Shown here: positions 14,190 through 23,432 of the stretch, one piece after another
Numbering within the stretch: the first letter of the stretch is position 1
Layout of the letters: every line of letters starts with the position of its first letter
Assembly (NCBI GenBank): GCA_020026355.1
Contig: JAHHQP010000025.1
Span: 1 to 26,659 of the forward strand
Origin: Bacteroidales bacterium
Lineage (GTDB): Bacteria; Bacteroidota; Bacteroidia; Bacteroidales; UBA932
Reading direction: 5' to 3'
DNA length: 26,659 nt
Program-made: the position numbers and the translations under genes
The notes under the pieces: model-generated
Databases searched by the model: none
Told to the model about the DNA's origin: nothing
What the model saw: the letters and a program-made list of their open reading frames with translations, nothing else

Positions 14190-15848
14190 TTATTCCTTGT
14201 TTTTGTTAGGATTGTACTTCTTGTTCGGATATACAGCGTAGTAGTAATCCAGGTTGGCCGGTCTGTTGCTGAAACCTGCGGACTTACCTTTCTGGTCTTT
14301 TCCCTCCTGTTCGAAAACCAGCAGGAAAGGCATCCAGTAGTCCATCTTCGGATGGTAGAGCAACCAGTCCGGAAGCTTGCCGGACAAGCGGTTCAGGTTG
14401 ATGGCCAGATAATTGAGGTTCGGCAGGACTTTCGGTTTTCCGACCAGCTGCGCAGCCGCCGTCTTCAAGGTATCGCTCTGCATCACTTCTTCTTCGGACC
14501 ATCTGATCGGGTAATCCATCATGTCCGGAAGTTCGCCCTGCAGATAGTTCACGGAGAGTCTCAAGGTATCGAGCGTATCCCACTCCAGCAATCTTCTCGG
14601 GAAGGAAGCTTTTTCCGGGTCATCGGTAAAGCTGGACTCCATGAATCCACCGTAATCCTTCTTCGGTGCATTGCTGAGATCGTAGATCACATTTCTCTGG
14701 TTCGCATGCAGTTCGATGGCATGAAGTTTCGGGAAATTCTCTTTCGTAAGGAGATCCGGAATCTTCTGGAAGTTGTTGCCGGACAGATTCAGGTACTCGA
14801 GGTTCTTGAGTTCCACGAAGCTCGGATCCAGTTCTGTCAGACCATAAGCTCCGATGGTCAATCTCTTGAGCTGAGGCATCTTGGCAATATGCGGGCCTGT
14901 GGTGAGACTGAGAAGGAAGGAGTTCACGTTACTGTAGATGACCAGTTCCTCACATGCGGTCAGATATTTGACCTGGAAAGGAATCGGCTCTCTGGTGTTC
15001 ACCATCTCGAGTCTCAAGGATTTGACACGCCCCTTGTTCGGGCCATCCTCCCAGACGGTCACATTCTCCCAATTCTCGAGCGAACCGGAAGTCGCGCCAA
15101 GATAGCAGTTCATCGCATTAGCAATGGCCTGGATCGCTTTCTTGTCTCCTTCGATACCGATCTGGATCTCTTCAGCACCCTTCTGGACGATTTTCAGATC
15201 ATCCTTGATATCGAGCGCCTCACCATTCTTCGCATCGAACTTGACGACAGCCGTACGGTTGCCTTTCTCTCCTTCATTGAAGTTGACGGTCCAGTTGAAA
15301 GTCACCGGCACGACACGTGGACGGCTGCCTCTGTCCAGTCTGATTGCAGGCATTTCATAGGACAACCAGCTCTTGACACTGTCCGGAAGTGACACTTCGA
15401 ACTCGACATTGGATCTTACCTTGACGACGAAAGATCGCTTGCCATAATCGGCATAACTTTCAAGAGCATGCTCCTTCTCCTCCAAGGCAATCATCTTCTC
15501 ATAACCTTTCTGATGAACCTCGATGTCCTGACGTTCTCCAGAGCCGATGGTCTGGATACGTATGCGGCCGGTCTGGCCCTCGAATTTCAAGGTGGAGTCA
15601 ATCAGGATCCGGCACTCGGCAGGACCTCGGCCATTGGCCGGTGAAACGGTGATCCATGGATCCTGAGTCTTGGCGACCCAAGTTTCGGAGGAATTCACAC
15701 GGATGGTCTCCACACCACCATCCGCTCCGATCTCGATCTTGTCCGTATCGACGCCGAATTGCTCCGGAAGGGTCTGCTGGCAGCTGGAGACTCCGGTCAA
15801 GGAGGCAGCGGCAAGCAGGATGACAGTTATATTCTTATTCAATTTCAT
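14190..15848 (-). CDS. BACON-domain and leucine-rich-repeat lipoprotein
   Basis: 552 aa. Lipobox VSSC (Cys23). Two BACON-like beta-sandwich units: about 33-115 (IEIGADGGVETIRVNSSETW, PWITVSPANG) and about 128-228. From about 255 to 500 there are irregular leucine-rich repeats (LKSLRLE-type strands, LKRLTIGAYGLTEL, LEYLNLSGNNFQKIP, LDTLRLSVNYLQGELP, LNYLAINLNRLSGKLPDWL). Likely surface-exposed and involved in protein binding. It lies between the larger LRR lipoprotein (16 bp gap) and the S8 protease (4 bp gap), so it may present protein substrates to the protease. The role is inferred from domains and position. Confidence 0.85.
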   Translation of the reverse strand: MKLNKNITVILLAAASLTGVSSCQQTLPEQFGVDTDKIEIGADGGVETIRVNSSETWVAKTQDPWITVSPANGRGPAECRILIDSTLKFEGQTGRIRIQTIGSGERQDIEVHQKGYEKMIALEEKEHALESYADYGKRSFVVKVRSNVEFEVSLPDSVKSWLSYEMPAIRLDRGSRPRVVPVTFNWTVNFNEGEKGNRTAVVKFDAKNGEALDIKDDLKIVQKGAEEIQIGIEGDKKAIQAIANAMNCYLGATSGSLENWENVTVWEDGPNKGRVKSLRLEMVNTREPIPFQVKYLTACEELVIYSNVNSFLLSLTTGPHIAKMPQLKRLTIGAYGLTELDPSFVELKNLEYLNLSGNNFQKIPDLLTKENFPKLHAIELHANQRNVIYDLSNAPKKDYGGFMESSFTDDPEKASFPRRLLEWDTLDTLRLSVNYLQGELPDMMDYPIRWSEEEVMQSDTLKTAAAQLVGKPKVLPNLNYLAINLNRLSGKLPDWLLYHPKMDYWMPFLLVFEQEGKDQKGKSAGFSNRPANLDYYYAVYPNKKYNPNKNKE

Positions 15849-15864
15849 TGTGCTGATTACTTTA

Positions 15865-18468
15865 TTAGTTGAGTAGAACAGGACAGTTCCTGATATCCTG
15901 AGTCTTATCGTAGATCAGGACGAATACCTGCGCCTGAATCGGCCCGCAGATGTCTGAAGCATCGAAGATGATGTTCGGATTGTCACTGATATCCAGCTGA
16001 TAGCAGAACGGTGAGATACGATCCTCTACCTTCCTGATATCATTGGATCCCAGATACAGGCCTCTCCAGTTCGTATCGGCATAACCGTTCGGCCATTCTC
16101 TGAGGCAACGGTTTCCGTCAGCATCACGCTGCCCTCTGATCGCCATGACGGTCAGTCCGGTAAAAGGAAAGACCTCGATCGGGAAATGGGAGAAGCGGTT
16201 GTAGGAAACATCCACGCCGAAAAGGTAAGGCAGGTTTCCAGGATGGAAGGTTTCCGCCGGGAACTCGGTCAGATGATTGTAGGAAAGGTCCAGTGACACG
16301 AGCGAAGCCGTCACTTCCGGTCTATCTGCGTGGAAAGCATCCGGATCGATCTCGCTGATGCCGCAACCTCTGAGGTTGATCATGCGCATCATGGAATTGC
16401 TCTTCGCGAACACATCGGTCAGTTTACCGAGATTCGGATTGTTCGCCAGAACCAGCGTCTCTACATTGATACCCTTGAAATCCTCCGGGAACCTTCTCAG
16501 GTCATTGAAAGAGAAGTCCGCGGATTTCATGGCATAATTCAACTCCGAAGTGAAGATGTTCGGGAAAGTCTGCATGTTGTTGTGAGAGAAACTCAGGCTC
16601 TCGAGGTCGTCATAACCGAAGAAGAGCTCTCCCTCCGGATTGGCCGGCCAGGATTCGTCGGAGATCTGGTTGTAGCTGAGACCGAGATTGACGAACTTGA
16701 TGGATGGACCGAGCATCGCCTCGATCTTACCGATCTTGTTGTAGGAAAGGTCCAGGAGACCGATCTTCTCCAGATTTCTGATTTCCTTAGGGAAGACCGT
16801 CAGGTTATTGAAGCCCATGTACCAGATCTGGATTTCCTTCTGAGCCGCACCGTTGCAGATCGCGCGGGTTCCCTTCAGGATTTCCTCGGAAGACCACTGC
16901 GGGTTGTTGGCCAGGTTGAGTGAGATCAGCGCCGGCATCTCAGCCAGTACCATCGGGAAATGCTTCATTTCCGGACAGTTGTAAACCTCGATGTCCGTCA
17001 AACCTTCCAGATTCTTCATCTCTGCCGGAAGTTCCTTGAGCTTACCGTTGGCGATGAAAAGTTTCTCGAGTTTCTTCAGTTTTCCGATAGCCGGGTCAAT
17101 GGATTCGAGACCATTCGCAAGTACGCCTGGTCGGGTATCCATTGGTCTGATGATCGGCTCACCGGTCTTCTTGTTGATGATCTTGTCCTCGGAAAGCGTC
17201 TTGTACATCGCGATTTCCGGAATGTCGATCTTGTTTTCCATACATGCCATGGCGATCGGCTCCGAGAACGGAGTTGCCGGATGGAGCTGCGAGAAATACA
17301 GTTTGGCCGCCGTCATACGGTCAGCGACCGGAGAATCCGGACCGATGAAATCCGTATCGAAAAGGTTGAAGTCATTGTGGGAACCGAGATAAAGTTCAAC
17401 GAGTTCAGACAGTTGTCCGATTGCAGCCGGGAGCTTTCCGGAAAAACCGAAATCACTGATATTGATGGCTGCGACACGTCCGTTCGGATGCAGGGTGACA
17501 CCTGGCTGGTCTCCCCAAAGATCAATATCCTTGTTGAAATTCCAGTTGCAGCCCTTCGGCATGCTTTCGCCGATATAATACCATTCCGGACCATTCAGCG
17601 CCAACCAGATTTCATGCAGCGCGTTGTAATCCTTGATATAGGCATCAGTTTCACGCAGCGTGATCCTGACATCCGCTTCCGTAAGTCTGTTGTCCTTGAC
17701 CTCGAACGGAGAGGAAGCCGGACGATCGTTGATCTCCAGCAGTTCCTTGCTGTCATCGTACACTCTGTAGGTGGCAATCTCATAGCTACCCCCCTCCAGA
17801 GAAAGAAGGGTATCGCAGACGATGGAAGAAGTCTGCTTCTCATTGTCATCGGATTCATCCTCGAAATGAAGGGAGAATTTCGTTTTCAAACCTTTGAATG
17901 AAGTCATCAGGCCACTGGTCGTGTTCTTGACAATGATGTCCACGGATTTGATTTCATCGAAAGTATATTCTCTCGCAGCAGCCTTGGTCTGGAATTCCTT
18001 GACCAGAGAGAACTTGACGGAGCCGCGCGGTTTCGTGTCCGCGAAAAGGTCATGTACCTGCAGTCCTCCGGCAACGATCTCGAAAGAGCCTGAAGAAGGA
18101 CCGTCGTAGATCTTCTGGTTCATTCCGTCGTAAAGTTCGAAAGAAAGCACCTGGTAAGTACCCGGTACAAGCTGGAGTTTCTGGCTTCTCAGTCCGAACT
18201 CGGCAGCCGCATCGGAAGAGGCTTCAAGCGTCAAGGTCTGGAAAATGGTTTCCTCACCGAAAGTCATGTTGACGCGCACCTTCCTGGCCACACCCAGATA
18301 TTCGAGCGGCTCGGATTTGGTCTGCTGGGGGGTCTTGTACAGCTTGAACTGCACATAACCGAAGTCCTTGTCTCTGTTGTCCGGAAATTCTTCCCGGACA
18401 CAGGAGCCCGTGAGGAAGGCCAGCGAAGCAAGGAGCAAGCTAATCAGTGATGTTTTAAATAACTTCAT
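15865..18468 (-). CDS. Large LRR lipoprotein with DUF4458-like N-terminus
   Basis: 867 aa from the ATG at 18468; a TTG two codons earlier is also open. Lipobox LTGSC (Cys23). Residues about 35-270 contain two similar beta-sandwich units (FGYVQFKLYK ... LVPGTYQVLSFELYD and GSVKFSLVKEF ... LEGGSYEIATYRVYDD), matching what I recall of DUF4458. Next comes a bacterial LRR cap (YNALHEIWLALNGPEWYYIG), then many leucine-rich repeats from about 335 to the end (VRKVxxLDLSYNxL-like: LVSLDLSYNHLTEFP, IGLLDLSYNKIGKI, LESLSFSHNNMQTFP). Probably a surface protein-binding receptor. It belongs to the same operon as the protease; a 109-bp gap with a large hairpin precedes it. Confidence 0.87.
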   Translation of the reverse strand: MKLFKTSLISLLLASLAFLTGSCVREEFPDNRDKDFGYVQFKLYKTPQQTKSEPLEYLGVARKVRVNMTFGEETIFQTLTLEASSDAAAEFGLRSQKLQLVPGTYQVLSFELYDGMNQKIYDGPSSGSFEIVAGGLQVHDLFADTKPRGSVKFSLVKEFQTKAAAREYTFDEIKSVDIIVKNTTSGLMTSFKGLKTKFSLHFEDESDDNEKQTSSIVCDTLLSLEGGSYEIATYRVYDDSKELLEINDRPASSPFEVKDNRLTEADVRITLRETDAYIKDYNALHEIWLALNGPEWYYIGESMPKGCNWNFNKDIDLWGDQPGVTLHPNGRVAAINISDFGFSGKLPAAIGQLSELVELYLGSHNDFNLFDTDFIGPDSPVADRMTAAKLYFSQLHPATPFSEPIAMACMENKIDIPEIAMYKTLSEDKIINKKTGEPIIRPMDTRPGVLANGLESIDPAIGKLKKLEKLFIANGKLKELPAEMKNLEGLTDIEVYNCPEMKHFPMVLAEMPALISLNLANNPQWSSEEILKGTRAICNGAAQKEIQIWYMGFNNLTVFPKEIRNLEKIGLLDLSYNKIGKIEAMLGPSIKFVNLGLSYNQISDESWPANPEGELFFGYDDLESLSFSHNNMQTFPNIFTSELNYAMKSADFSFNDLRRFPEDFKGINVETLVLANNPNLGKLTDVFAKSNSMMRMINLRGCGISEIDPDAFHADRPEVTASLVSLDLSYNHLTEFPAETFHPGNLPYLFGVDVSYNRFSHFPIEVFPFTGLTVMAIRGQRDADGNRCLREWPNGYADTNWRGLYLGSNDIRKVEDRISPFCYQLDISDNPNIIFDASDICGPIQAQVFVLIYDKTQDIRNCPVLLN

Positions 18469-18525
18469 ATTCAAAATGTTCGTAATCTTTTAAACTCGAT
18501 TATATTATAGTCTAAAGTTGAAAGG

Positions 18526-18569
18526 GAATCCTGTGCGGCAGTCCCGGAAGGAACTGCCACGTCGGATTC
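18526..18569 (-). repeat. Large intergenic hairpin between the 780-aa gene and the LRR gene
   Basis: Inner stem GGCAGTCCC (18537-18545) with GGAACTGCC (18550-18558), loop GGAA, one G-T pair; outer stem GAATCC (18526-18531) with GGATTC (18564-18569). It begins 8 bases after the stop codon at 18578. No T-run follows on the minus strand, so it is more likely an mRNA-stability or processing element, or a weak attenuator, than a full terminator. Confidence 0.5.
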
Positions 18570-18577
18570 TCGAATTA

Positions 18578-20920
18578 TCATTCCCAACCTTTCGCGGTCC
18601 TTGTGCATACAAGAATGGCGGTTGGCATACCGTCCTGATCAAGCCATGCGTAATAACCGATCTCGTCGAGCGGAGTGTTCGCCATGCTGATCATGATCTG
18701 GTTCTCAGCCTGAAGTTCGTAGGTCAGCCATGGGCTTTCCGAATAAGGAGCCTCTCCGGCCGGAAGGCCAGGGACATTCAGAAGCGTCATCTGTTCAGGA
18801 CCGGTGTAAGTCAGCTGCATGATGATGTTCCGGTCGATCGGGCCGAACTGGTTGAAAATGCCCATGTCACCGGTATAAGATGCAAGCTTAGCGTTCTGGA
18901 CCATGCCAGGATAAGCGAAAGTGAACGGAGCCGCACCGGATATCGCACCTTGCGGATCGAAGATATAGTGGACTGCGGCGATGTTCAGACCGTTCTCATC
19001 CTTGAACACGAGGATGCAGTCAGATTTCGCAGTAACGGATTCTCCGGCATAGACATAGACATCACCCATGGCATCCGTGGAGAAAGTCCCGTCCGTCAAT
19101 GCCTCGAACGGAGGAACAGACTTGAAGAGCAGGATGTTCCAGTATTCCTTAGCGAACTTCAGCGCGAGAGTCCGGTCAGCGGTAGTGACCTCATAGTTCT
19201 CCGTGGTAGAGAATTCACCGGAAAGGGTCCAGTACCATTCATCCGCCTCAGAAAGTTTCTTGACAGAACCTTTACCGGTAGAAATCGCGATGAGATCAGA
19301 ACCCGGGTTCACAGGAGCATCTGCAGAGAATTTACAATAGAGAATAGCCTCTGCCTTCTGCGCATCAGGTGTCGTATAGAAAGCGATGAAGGCTTCCTTC
19401 AAGTCAGTCTTGCATTTGGAAGGATCCATCATGACCTTGATCTGGTTTCCGTCCGGACCGAAAGGCCCCATCATGGATACCCAGAATTGCTCATTCTTGA
19501 AATCCGCTTCAGAAATCTCGTTGACATCGGCGTCATAGACCTTGATATGGTCATAAGCCTTGTTCAGTTTCAAGGTTCCCTCTTGAGCGTCACCGGACCA
19601 GGTTTCACCGTAAGTGATGGTGAAGACCTGCTTGGCAGCTACCGTGTTCGCGATCCAAGCATCATCAGGATAGACACCGAAAGAAATCATGGCACCTGCC
19701 ATCTCGTCCGGATAGACCGGAGTCAGATAATCAACCGGCTTACCGGTCTGCGTGAGCCTGTTCAGGACGTAAGCTTCATATTCTTTCTTGAGAGCAGTTC
19801 CTTCTGCATTCAGGAAATCCTTGATCTGCTCGCTGTCCATTGACTTAGGCAGAGCAAGGACATCAGCATGACGCTCTCCCTCACCATCGTACGGAAGGAC
19901 ACTCATGGAAAGGTTGTATTTCTGAAGAGGAGCACCTGCTGCATTCCAGCCGCTTTCCATCTTCACCCAATCCGCGAAAGCTGCACCGTAAGCAGTTCCG
20001 TCGAAAGGAAGCGCCTTGAAAACGACATCTTCGGTAGAAAGGACATAGGCGATGGCCGGCTGATCCTGGTAACCCAGCACCATGCTGAGCTGACCTTTAT
20101 CATTGAACTCGGTATGAGTGGCCGGTTCCAGTTCCAGTCTTGCAGAAATGTTCGGGAAACGGACCTTTCCTTCTGAATACTCATTCGGATTACTGCTGTC
20201 GATCACCTTCAGCACGCCTTCGGCACCATTGACGATCTCCTTGGCGATCTTCGCTCTGAGGACGACGACCACAGCGGTATTCGGCTGTTCGCAGGAAATC
20301 GCACCGTCAACGAGTTTTCCATCCACATATGCTTCACAGAAATCCGGGATAGCCAGACTCCAGCTATAGTTTGCAAGGATCCTGACCGGTCTTGAGTAAT
20401 CACACACTCCCGAAAAAGTCACCAGTTCGGCTACATCTGTTCTTTCGTATTCTTCCTTGAAGGATTCCGTCTCAGCATCGATCTTCGCGACCTCCAGGGT
20501 CAATGTTCTGTTCTTTGCGGCGCGAGTCAGCTTTCCGATGATCCTGGAACGATTTCCCATCGTCAGCTTCACCTCACAGAGACGGTTGTTGTCAAATTCC
20601 TCTTTCGAATCAAAAGTTACGGAGAAAGCCACTTCTCCTGCTTCCTTGCCGGAAATGGAGGTTTCTTTCATCCCTTCATCATCGATCCAGAAAATAGTAC
20701 CCGCACCTTCTCCGAGCACCTCTACCTTCCAAGCCTGATTCGGCTGAATTTTGAAGTCAGTCTTTTCCTGACCTTTCACAATCGTTTTCTCCACTACAGT
20801 TTCCGGGAAGTTCGGCGTCAGAACGGAGTTGTTCTTCTGCGGTTCCTTCTCGCAAGACTGCGTGAACAATGCTGCGCTCAATCCCAGAGCTGCCAGCAAA
20901 ATCCGGTTTGTCTTTTTCAT
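18578..20920 (-). CDS. Large lipoprotein with BACON-like N-terminus, function unknown
   Basis: 780 aa. Lipobox TQSC (Cys23). Residues about 38-135 resemble a BACON-type sandwich (FKIQPNQAWKVEVLGEGAG, VAFSVTFDSKEEFDNNRLCE). A second such segment may lie at about 165-260. The middle and C-terminal parts are beta-rich with repeated WxxxLSGEF- and LTYTGPEQMTL-like strands and no enzyme motif I recognise. It occupies the place held in similar Bacteroidales operons by DUF5003-like lipoproteins; I am not sure of that family. Between the DUF4984-like gene (36 bp) and the LRR gene. Probably a surface lipoprotein acting with the SusC/SusD pair. Confidence 0.75.
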   Translation of the reverse strand: MKKTNRILLAALGLSAALFTQSCEKEPQKNNSVLTPNFPETVVEKTIVKGQEKTDFKIQPNQAWKVEVLGEGAGTIFWIDDEGMKETSISGKEAGEVAFSVTFDSKEEFDNNRLCEVKLTMGNRSRIIGKLTRAAKNRTLTLEVAKIDAETESFKEEYERTDVAELVTFSGVCDYSRPVRILANYSWSLAIPDFCEAYVDGKLVDGAISCEQPNTAVVVVLRAKIAKEIVNGAEGVLKVIDSSNPNEYSEGKVRFPNISARLELEPATHTEFNDKGQLSMVLGYQDQPAIAYVLSTEDVVFKALPFDGTAYGAAFADWVKMESGWNAAGAPLQKYNLSMSVLPYDGEGERHADVLALPKSMDSEQIKDFLNAEGTALKKEYEAYVLNRLTQTGKPVDYLTPVYPDEMAGAMISFGVYPDDAWIANTVAAKQVFTITYGETWSGDAQEGTLKLNKAYDHIKVYDADVNEISEADFKNEQFWVSMMGPFGPDGNQIKVMMDPSKCKTDLKEAFIAFYTTPDAQKAEAILYCKFSADAPVNPGSDLIAISTGKGSVKKLSEADEWYWTLSGEFSTTENYEVTTADRTLALKFAKEYWNILLFKSVPPFEALTDGTFSTDAMGDVYVYAGESVTAKSDCILVFKDENGLNIAAVHYIFDPQGAISGAAPFTFAYPGMVQNAKLASYTGDMGIFNQFGPIDRNIIMQLTYTGPEQMTLLNVPGLPAGEAPYSESPWLTYELQAENQIMISMANTPLDEIGYYAWLDQDGMPTAILVCTRTAKGWE

Positions 20921-20956
20921 GATGATCCAGTTTAAATTCGACTATAATTAATAGAG

Positions 20957-21883
20957 TTAGTTTTTCTCTTCGAAGAAGCCCGGAAGGCCATCTTCCTTAC
21001 TCAGACGACGGGCTTCCTTCTCGGAAATCCATTCCATGACACTGTAGAAATGTCCGACGGTTCCGACCATCTCGCCGAGGTTCTTGACATAGAGCATGCT
21101 CCAGAGAGCAATGTAAGGCATCTTCTCATTGGTAAAGAAGAAGGACGGGGCCAGCGGACTGTGCACGGCACGGATATGGTTGTCTCCTTTGGTCTGACCG
21201 AAGAAGGTCGCCTCATCGCTGACGATCTGCTCTTCCGGCATCGTGACGATTCCGCTCAAAGGATCACTGTTGTCGAAGCAGAGCTCGACATCATAGCCCT
21301 CATTGAACATGTTGCGACAAAGGATGGCATTTTCTTTTCCATCGACCTTGTAAGTCTTGACCAGCCTCTGGTACGGCTGCTGGAACTCACGGTGGAACAT
21401 GGAAGTGAAGACGCACCATCCGGTGAAATCTTCAAGCTTGAACGGAACGACCTTCCGGAGCTGGATACGGGTCTCTTCACTGCCGTCTCCCATCAGGAGC
21501 TTGTCGGTCATGACCAGCTTCATGGTGAAGCAGAGCGAATCGGTAGAGACCATGTTGTCATAGAAGCCGCGCAGAAGCACCTCCCCCTTGTTGGATCCCG
21601 CTGGGATAGTGACGGTATTGGACTCCAGCGCATAGTGCAGTTTCTCGACGGCATTGCTCTTGCTATCGACAATCTCGACAGCAACGGTCCTGTCATAATC
21701 ACGGTTCACGGTAGAAATGACCGGAATGCTGATGAGCGAAGAATCCTGCACCGCCACGACGGACAGGGTGTCGGAAAATCCGATGTACTCGGCATCCTCA
21801 TAAGTAACATAATGTTCCTGACATCCGGTCAAGGACAGAAGGGCAGCGAACATCAATGGAAGTATATATCTATAGGTATTCAT
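20957..21883 (-). CDS. SusD-associated lipoprotein (DUF4843/DUF4984-like)
   Basis: 308 aa. Lipobox LTGC (Cys21). Residues about 35-145 form a Calx-beta/DUF4843-like sandwich (ISIPVISTVNRDYDRTVAVE, YALESNTVTIPAGSNKGEVL, MKLVMTDKLLMGDG). The second half (about 150-300: FTGWCVFTSMFHREFQQPYQ, YDVELCFDN) is a separate domain, tentatively DUF4984. Such genes commonly follow susD in Bacteroidales loci and are thought to act as accessory surface binding proteins. It starts 11 bp after the SusD stop. Confidence 0.75.
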   Translation of the reverse strand: MNTYRYILPLMFAALLSLTGCQEHYVTYEDAEYIGFSDTLSVVAVQDSSLISIPVISTVNRDYDRTVAVEIVDSKSNAVEKLHYALESNTVTIPAGSNKGEVLLRGFYDNMVSTDSLCFTMKLVMTDKLLMGDGSEETRIQLRKVVPFKLEDFTGWCVFTSMFHREFQQPYQRLVKTYKVDGKENAILCRNMFNEGYDVELCFDNSDPLSGIVTMPEEQIVSDEATFFGQTKGDNHIRAVHSPLAPSFFFTNEKMPYIALWSMLYVKNLGEMVGTVGHFYSVMEWISEKEARRLSKEDGLPGFFEEKN

Positions 21884-21894
21884 ATCGCTTTGCT

Positions 21895-23427
21895 TTATTT
21901 CATTTGCTTTCTGACAGATGGATTCTGCTTGACCTGTGAACCCGGCGCCTCGATCTCATGCTTAGGAATCGGCCATACGAAAAGATAGTCGTCCGCCTTC
22001 TTGACGAGGGAACTTCCCTCTTTCTGGCTGGAGGTCTGGTAGATTCTCTTGAAGCCCTTGCCCCATCTCTTGAGGTCATTGAGCCGGAAGCCCTCCATGT
22101 AGAGTTCCTTCGCTCTTTCCTCGGAAATGACCTCTTTCCAGTTGTCTGCGGTCAGTCCGACTTTCACGGGAGTGGCGAATCTGGACGCGAGAAGACCGTT
22201 CAGCACATCGGAAGCCTTGGTAAAATTGCCCAGTTCACAGAGTGCCTCAGCCTGGATCAGATACTGCTCGGCCAGACGGAGCGGCTTCGGCATGCTGACG
22301 TGGAAGATCTTCTGGTTGATGAAGTTGACGTTACCGTTGTACTTCATCAGGAGCGGCCAGGTCAGATGATGCGGATATCCGGTCTGCTCTTCCTGGAAAT
22401 AGGCTATCGAACGACCGTCATCCGGACCGAATTCACTGATGATCCACTGTGCCGGCACATAGTCCGGATAGTAGTTGACCATATCGACATTGTGGTTCAG
22501 GAACACCTGTCCGAGCGGCGCTCCGTAGGAAGTCAGGGTGAAACCGACTTTCCAGATGATTTCCTGAGATGAATCCAGATGCCAGAGCCGCATCAGCGCA
22601 TCAGGATTCCTGTTGATGTCAGCCAGCGCGAAGAGATGGTCTTCGTGGCCGATCAGTTTCTCGGACTCGGCAACTGCAGTTTCCCAATCCTTCATGAAAA
22701 GTGCGACACGGGCATGGAGTGCATGGGCCGCAGCATTGGAGAATACCGGGAAATCCGCGCGATCATCCTTCGGATCCATCAGACGCTCTGCTTCGGCAAG
22801 GTCAGCAAGGACGAACTCATAGGACTGCTGGAGAGTGGAACGTCTGGCCACTTCCACAGCGTCATAGCTGGAACGGAGGACGACACCGGTGTCCGGGTTC
22901 TTCGCAGTCTCTGCATCATAAGCGTCACAGTAGCACTTGATGAGCTCGGAATAAGCGAGTGCTCTAGCGCAGTAAACTTCACCGGTATAGGTATCCAGCA
23001 GCTTCAGTTCCTCATCATTGGTAATGGTCTCGCGGAGTGCCTCTACCCTATCCAGGTAGAAGTTGCACTGGCCGATCACGGTATAGAGCGCCGCATAGAC
23101 GGACTCGATCTCCGGAGTCGTCGGGAGAATATCCCACTGCCAGATGTTACCGAACTGATTCGAGTTGCCCTCGACCGCATAGACCAGGTCAGACTGGATA
23201 TCCGGTCCCAAAGTCAGGCTGCCGCTGTACAGCGCACCGCTTTTGAAGGTAGAGTAGATGCCGATGACCGTCTGCTCAGCATCATTGAAGGTCTTCATGG
23301 CCTCGTTGATGTGGATCGCATCCTGCGGAACTTTCTCCAGACAGGACGGGACAGCGAAGGTCACCGCAAGTGCAAGCATAGCTGCACGGAAGGTATTGTA
23401 TATTTTTCTTGTCATATCTTGTTTCAT
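21895..23427 (-). CDS. SusD-like outer-membrane lipoprotein (RagB/SusD family), second pair
   Basis: 510 aa from the ATG at 23427; a GTG one codon earlier and an ATG at 23415 (MTRKIYN) are alternatives. Lipobox AVPSC, Cys29 from 23427. SusD features: CLEKVPQDAI right after the Cys, TPEIESVYAALYTVIGQCNFYLDRVE in the N-terminal TPR part, ARALAYSELIKCYCDAY, PLRLAEQYLIQAEALCELGNF, and the C-terminal ERAKELYMEGFRLNDLKRWGKGF and YLFVWPIPKHEIEAPGSQVKQNP. It forms the lid of the adjacent SusC barrel. It begins a few bases after the susC stop. Ligand unknown; a peptide is suggested by the downstream protease, as for RagB. Confidence 0.95.
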   Translation of the reverse strand: MKQDMTRKIYNTFRAAMLALAVTFAVPSCLEKVPQDAIHINEAMKTFNDAEQTVIGIYSTFKSGALYSGSLTLGPDIQSDLVYAVEGNSNQFGNIWQWDILPTTPEIESVYAALYTVIGQCNFYLDRVEALRETITNDEELKLLDTYTGEVYCARALAYSELIKCYCDAYDAETAKNPDTGVVLRSSYDAVEVARRSTLQQSYEFVLADLAEAERLMDPKDDRADFPVFSNAAAHALHARVALFMKDWETAVAESEKLIGHEDHLFALADINRNPDALMRLWHLDSSQEIIWKVGFTLTSYGAPLGQVFLNHNVDMVNYYPDYVPAQWIISEFGPDDGRSIAYFQEEQTGYPHHLTWPLLMKYNGNVNFINQKIFHVSMPKPLRLAEQYLIQAEALCELGNFTKASDVLNGLLASRFATPVKVGLTADNWKEVISEERAKELYMEGFRLNDLKRWGKGFKRIYQTSSQKEGSSLVKKADDYLFVWPIPKHEIEAPGSQVKQNPSVRKQMK

Positions 23428-23432
23428 CACTT

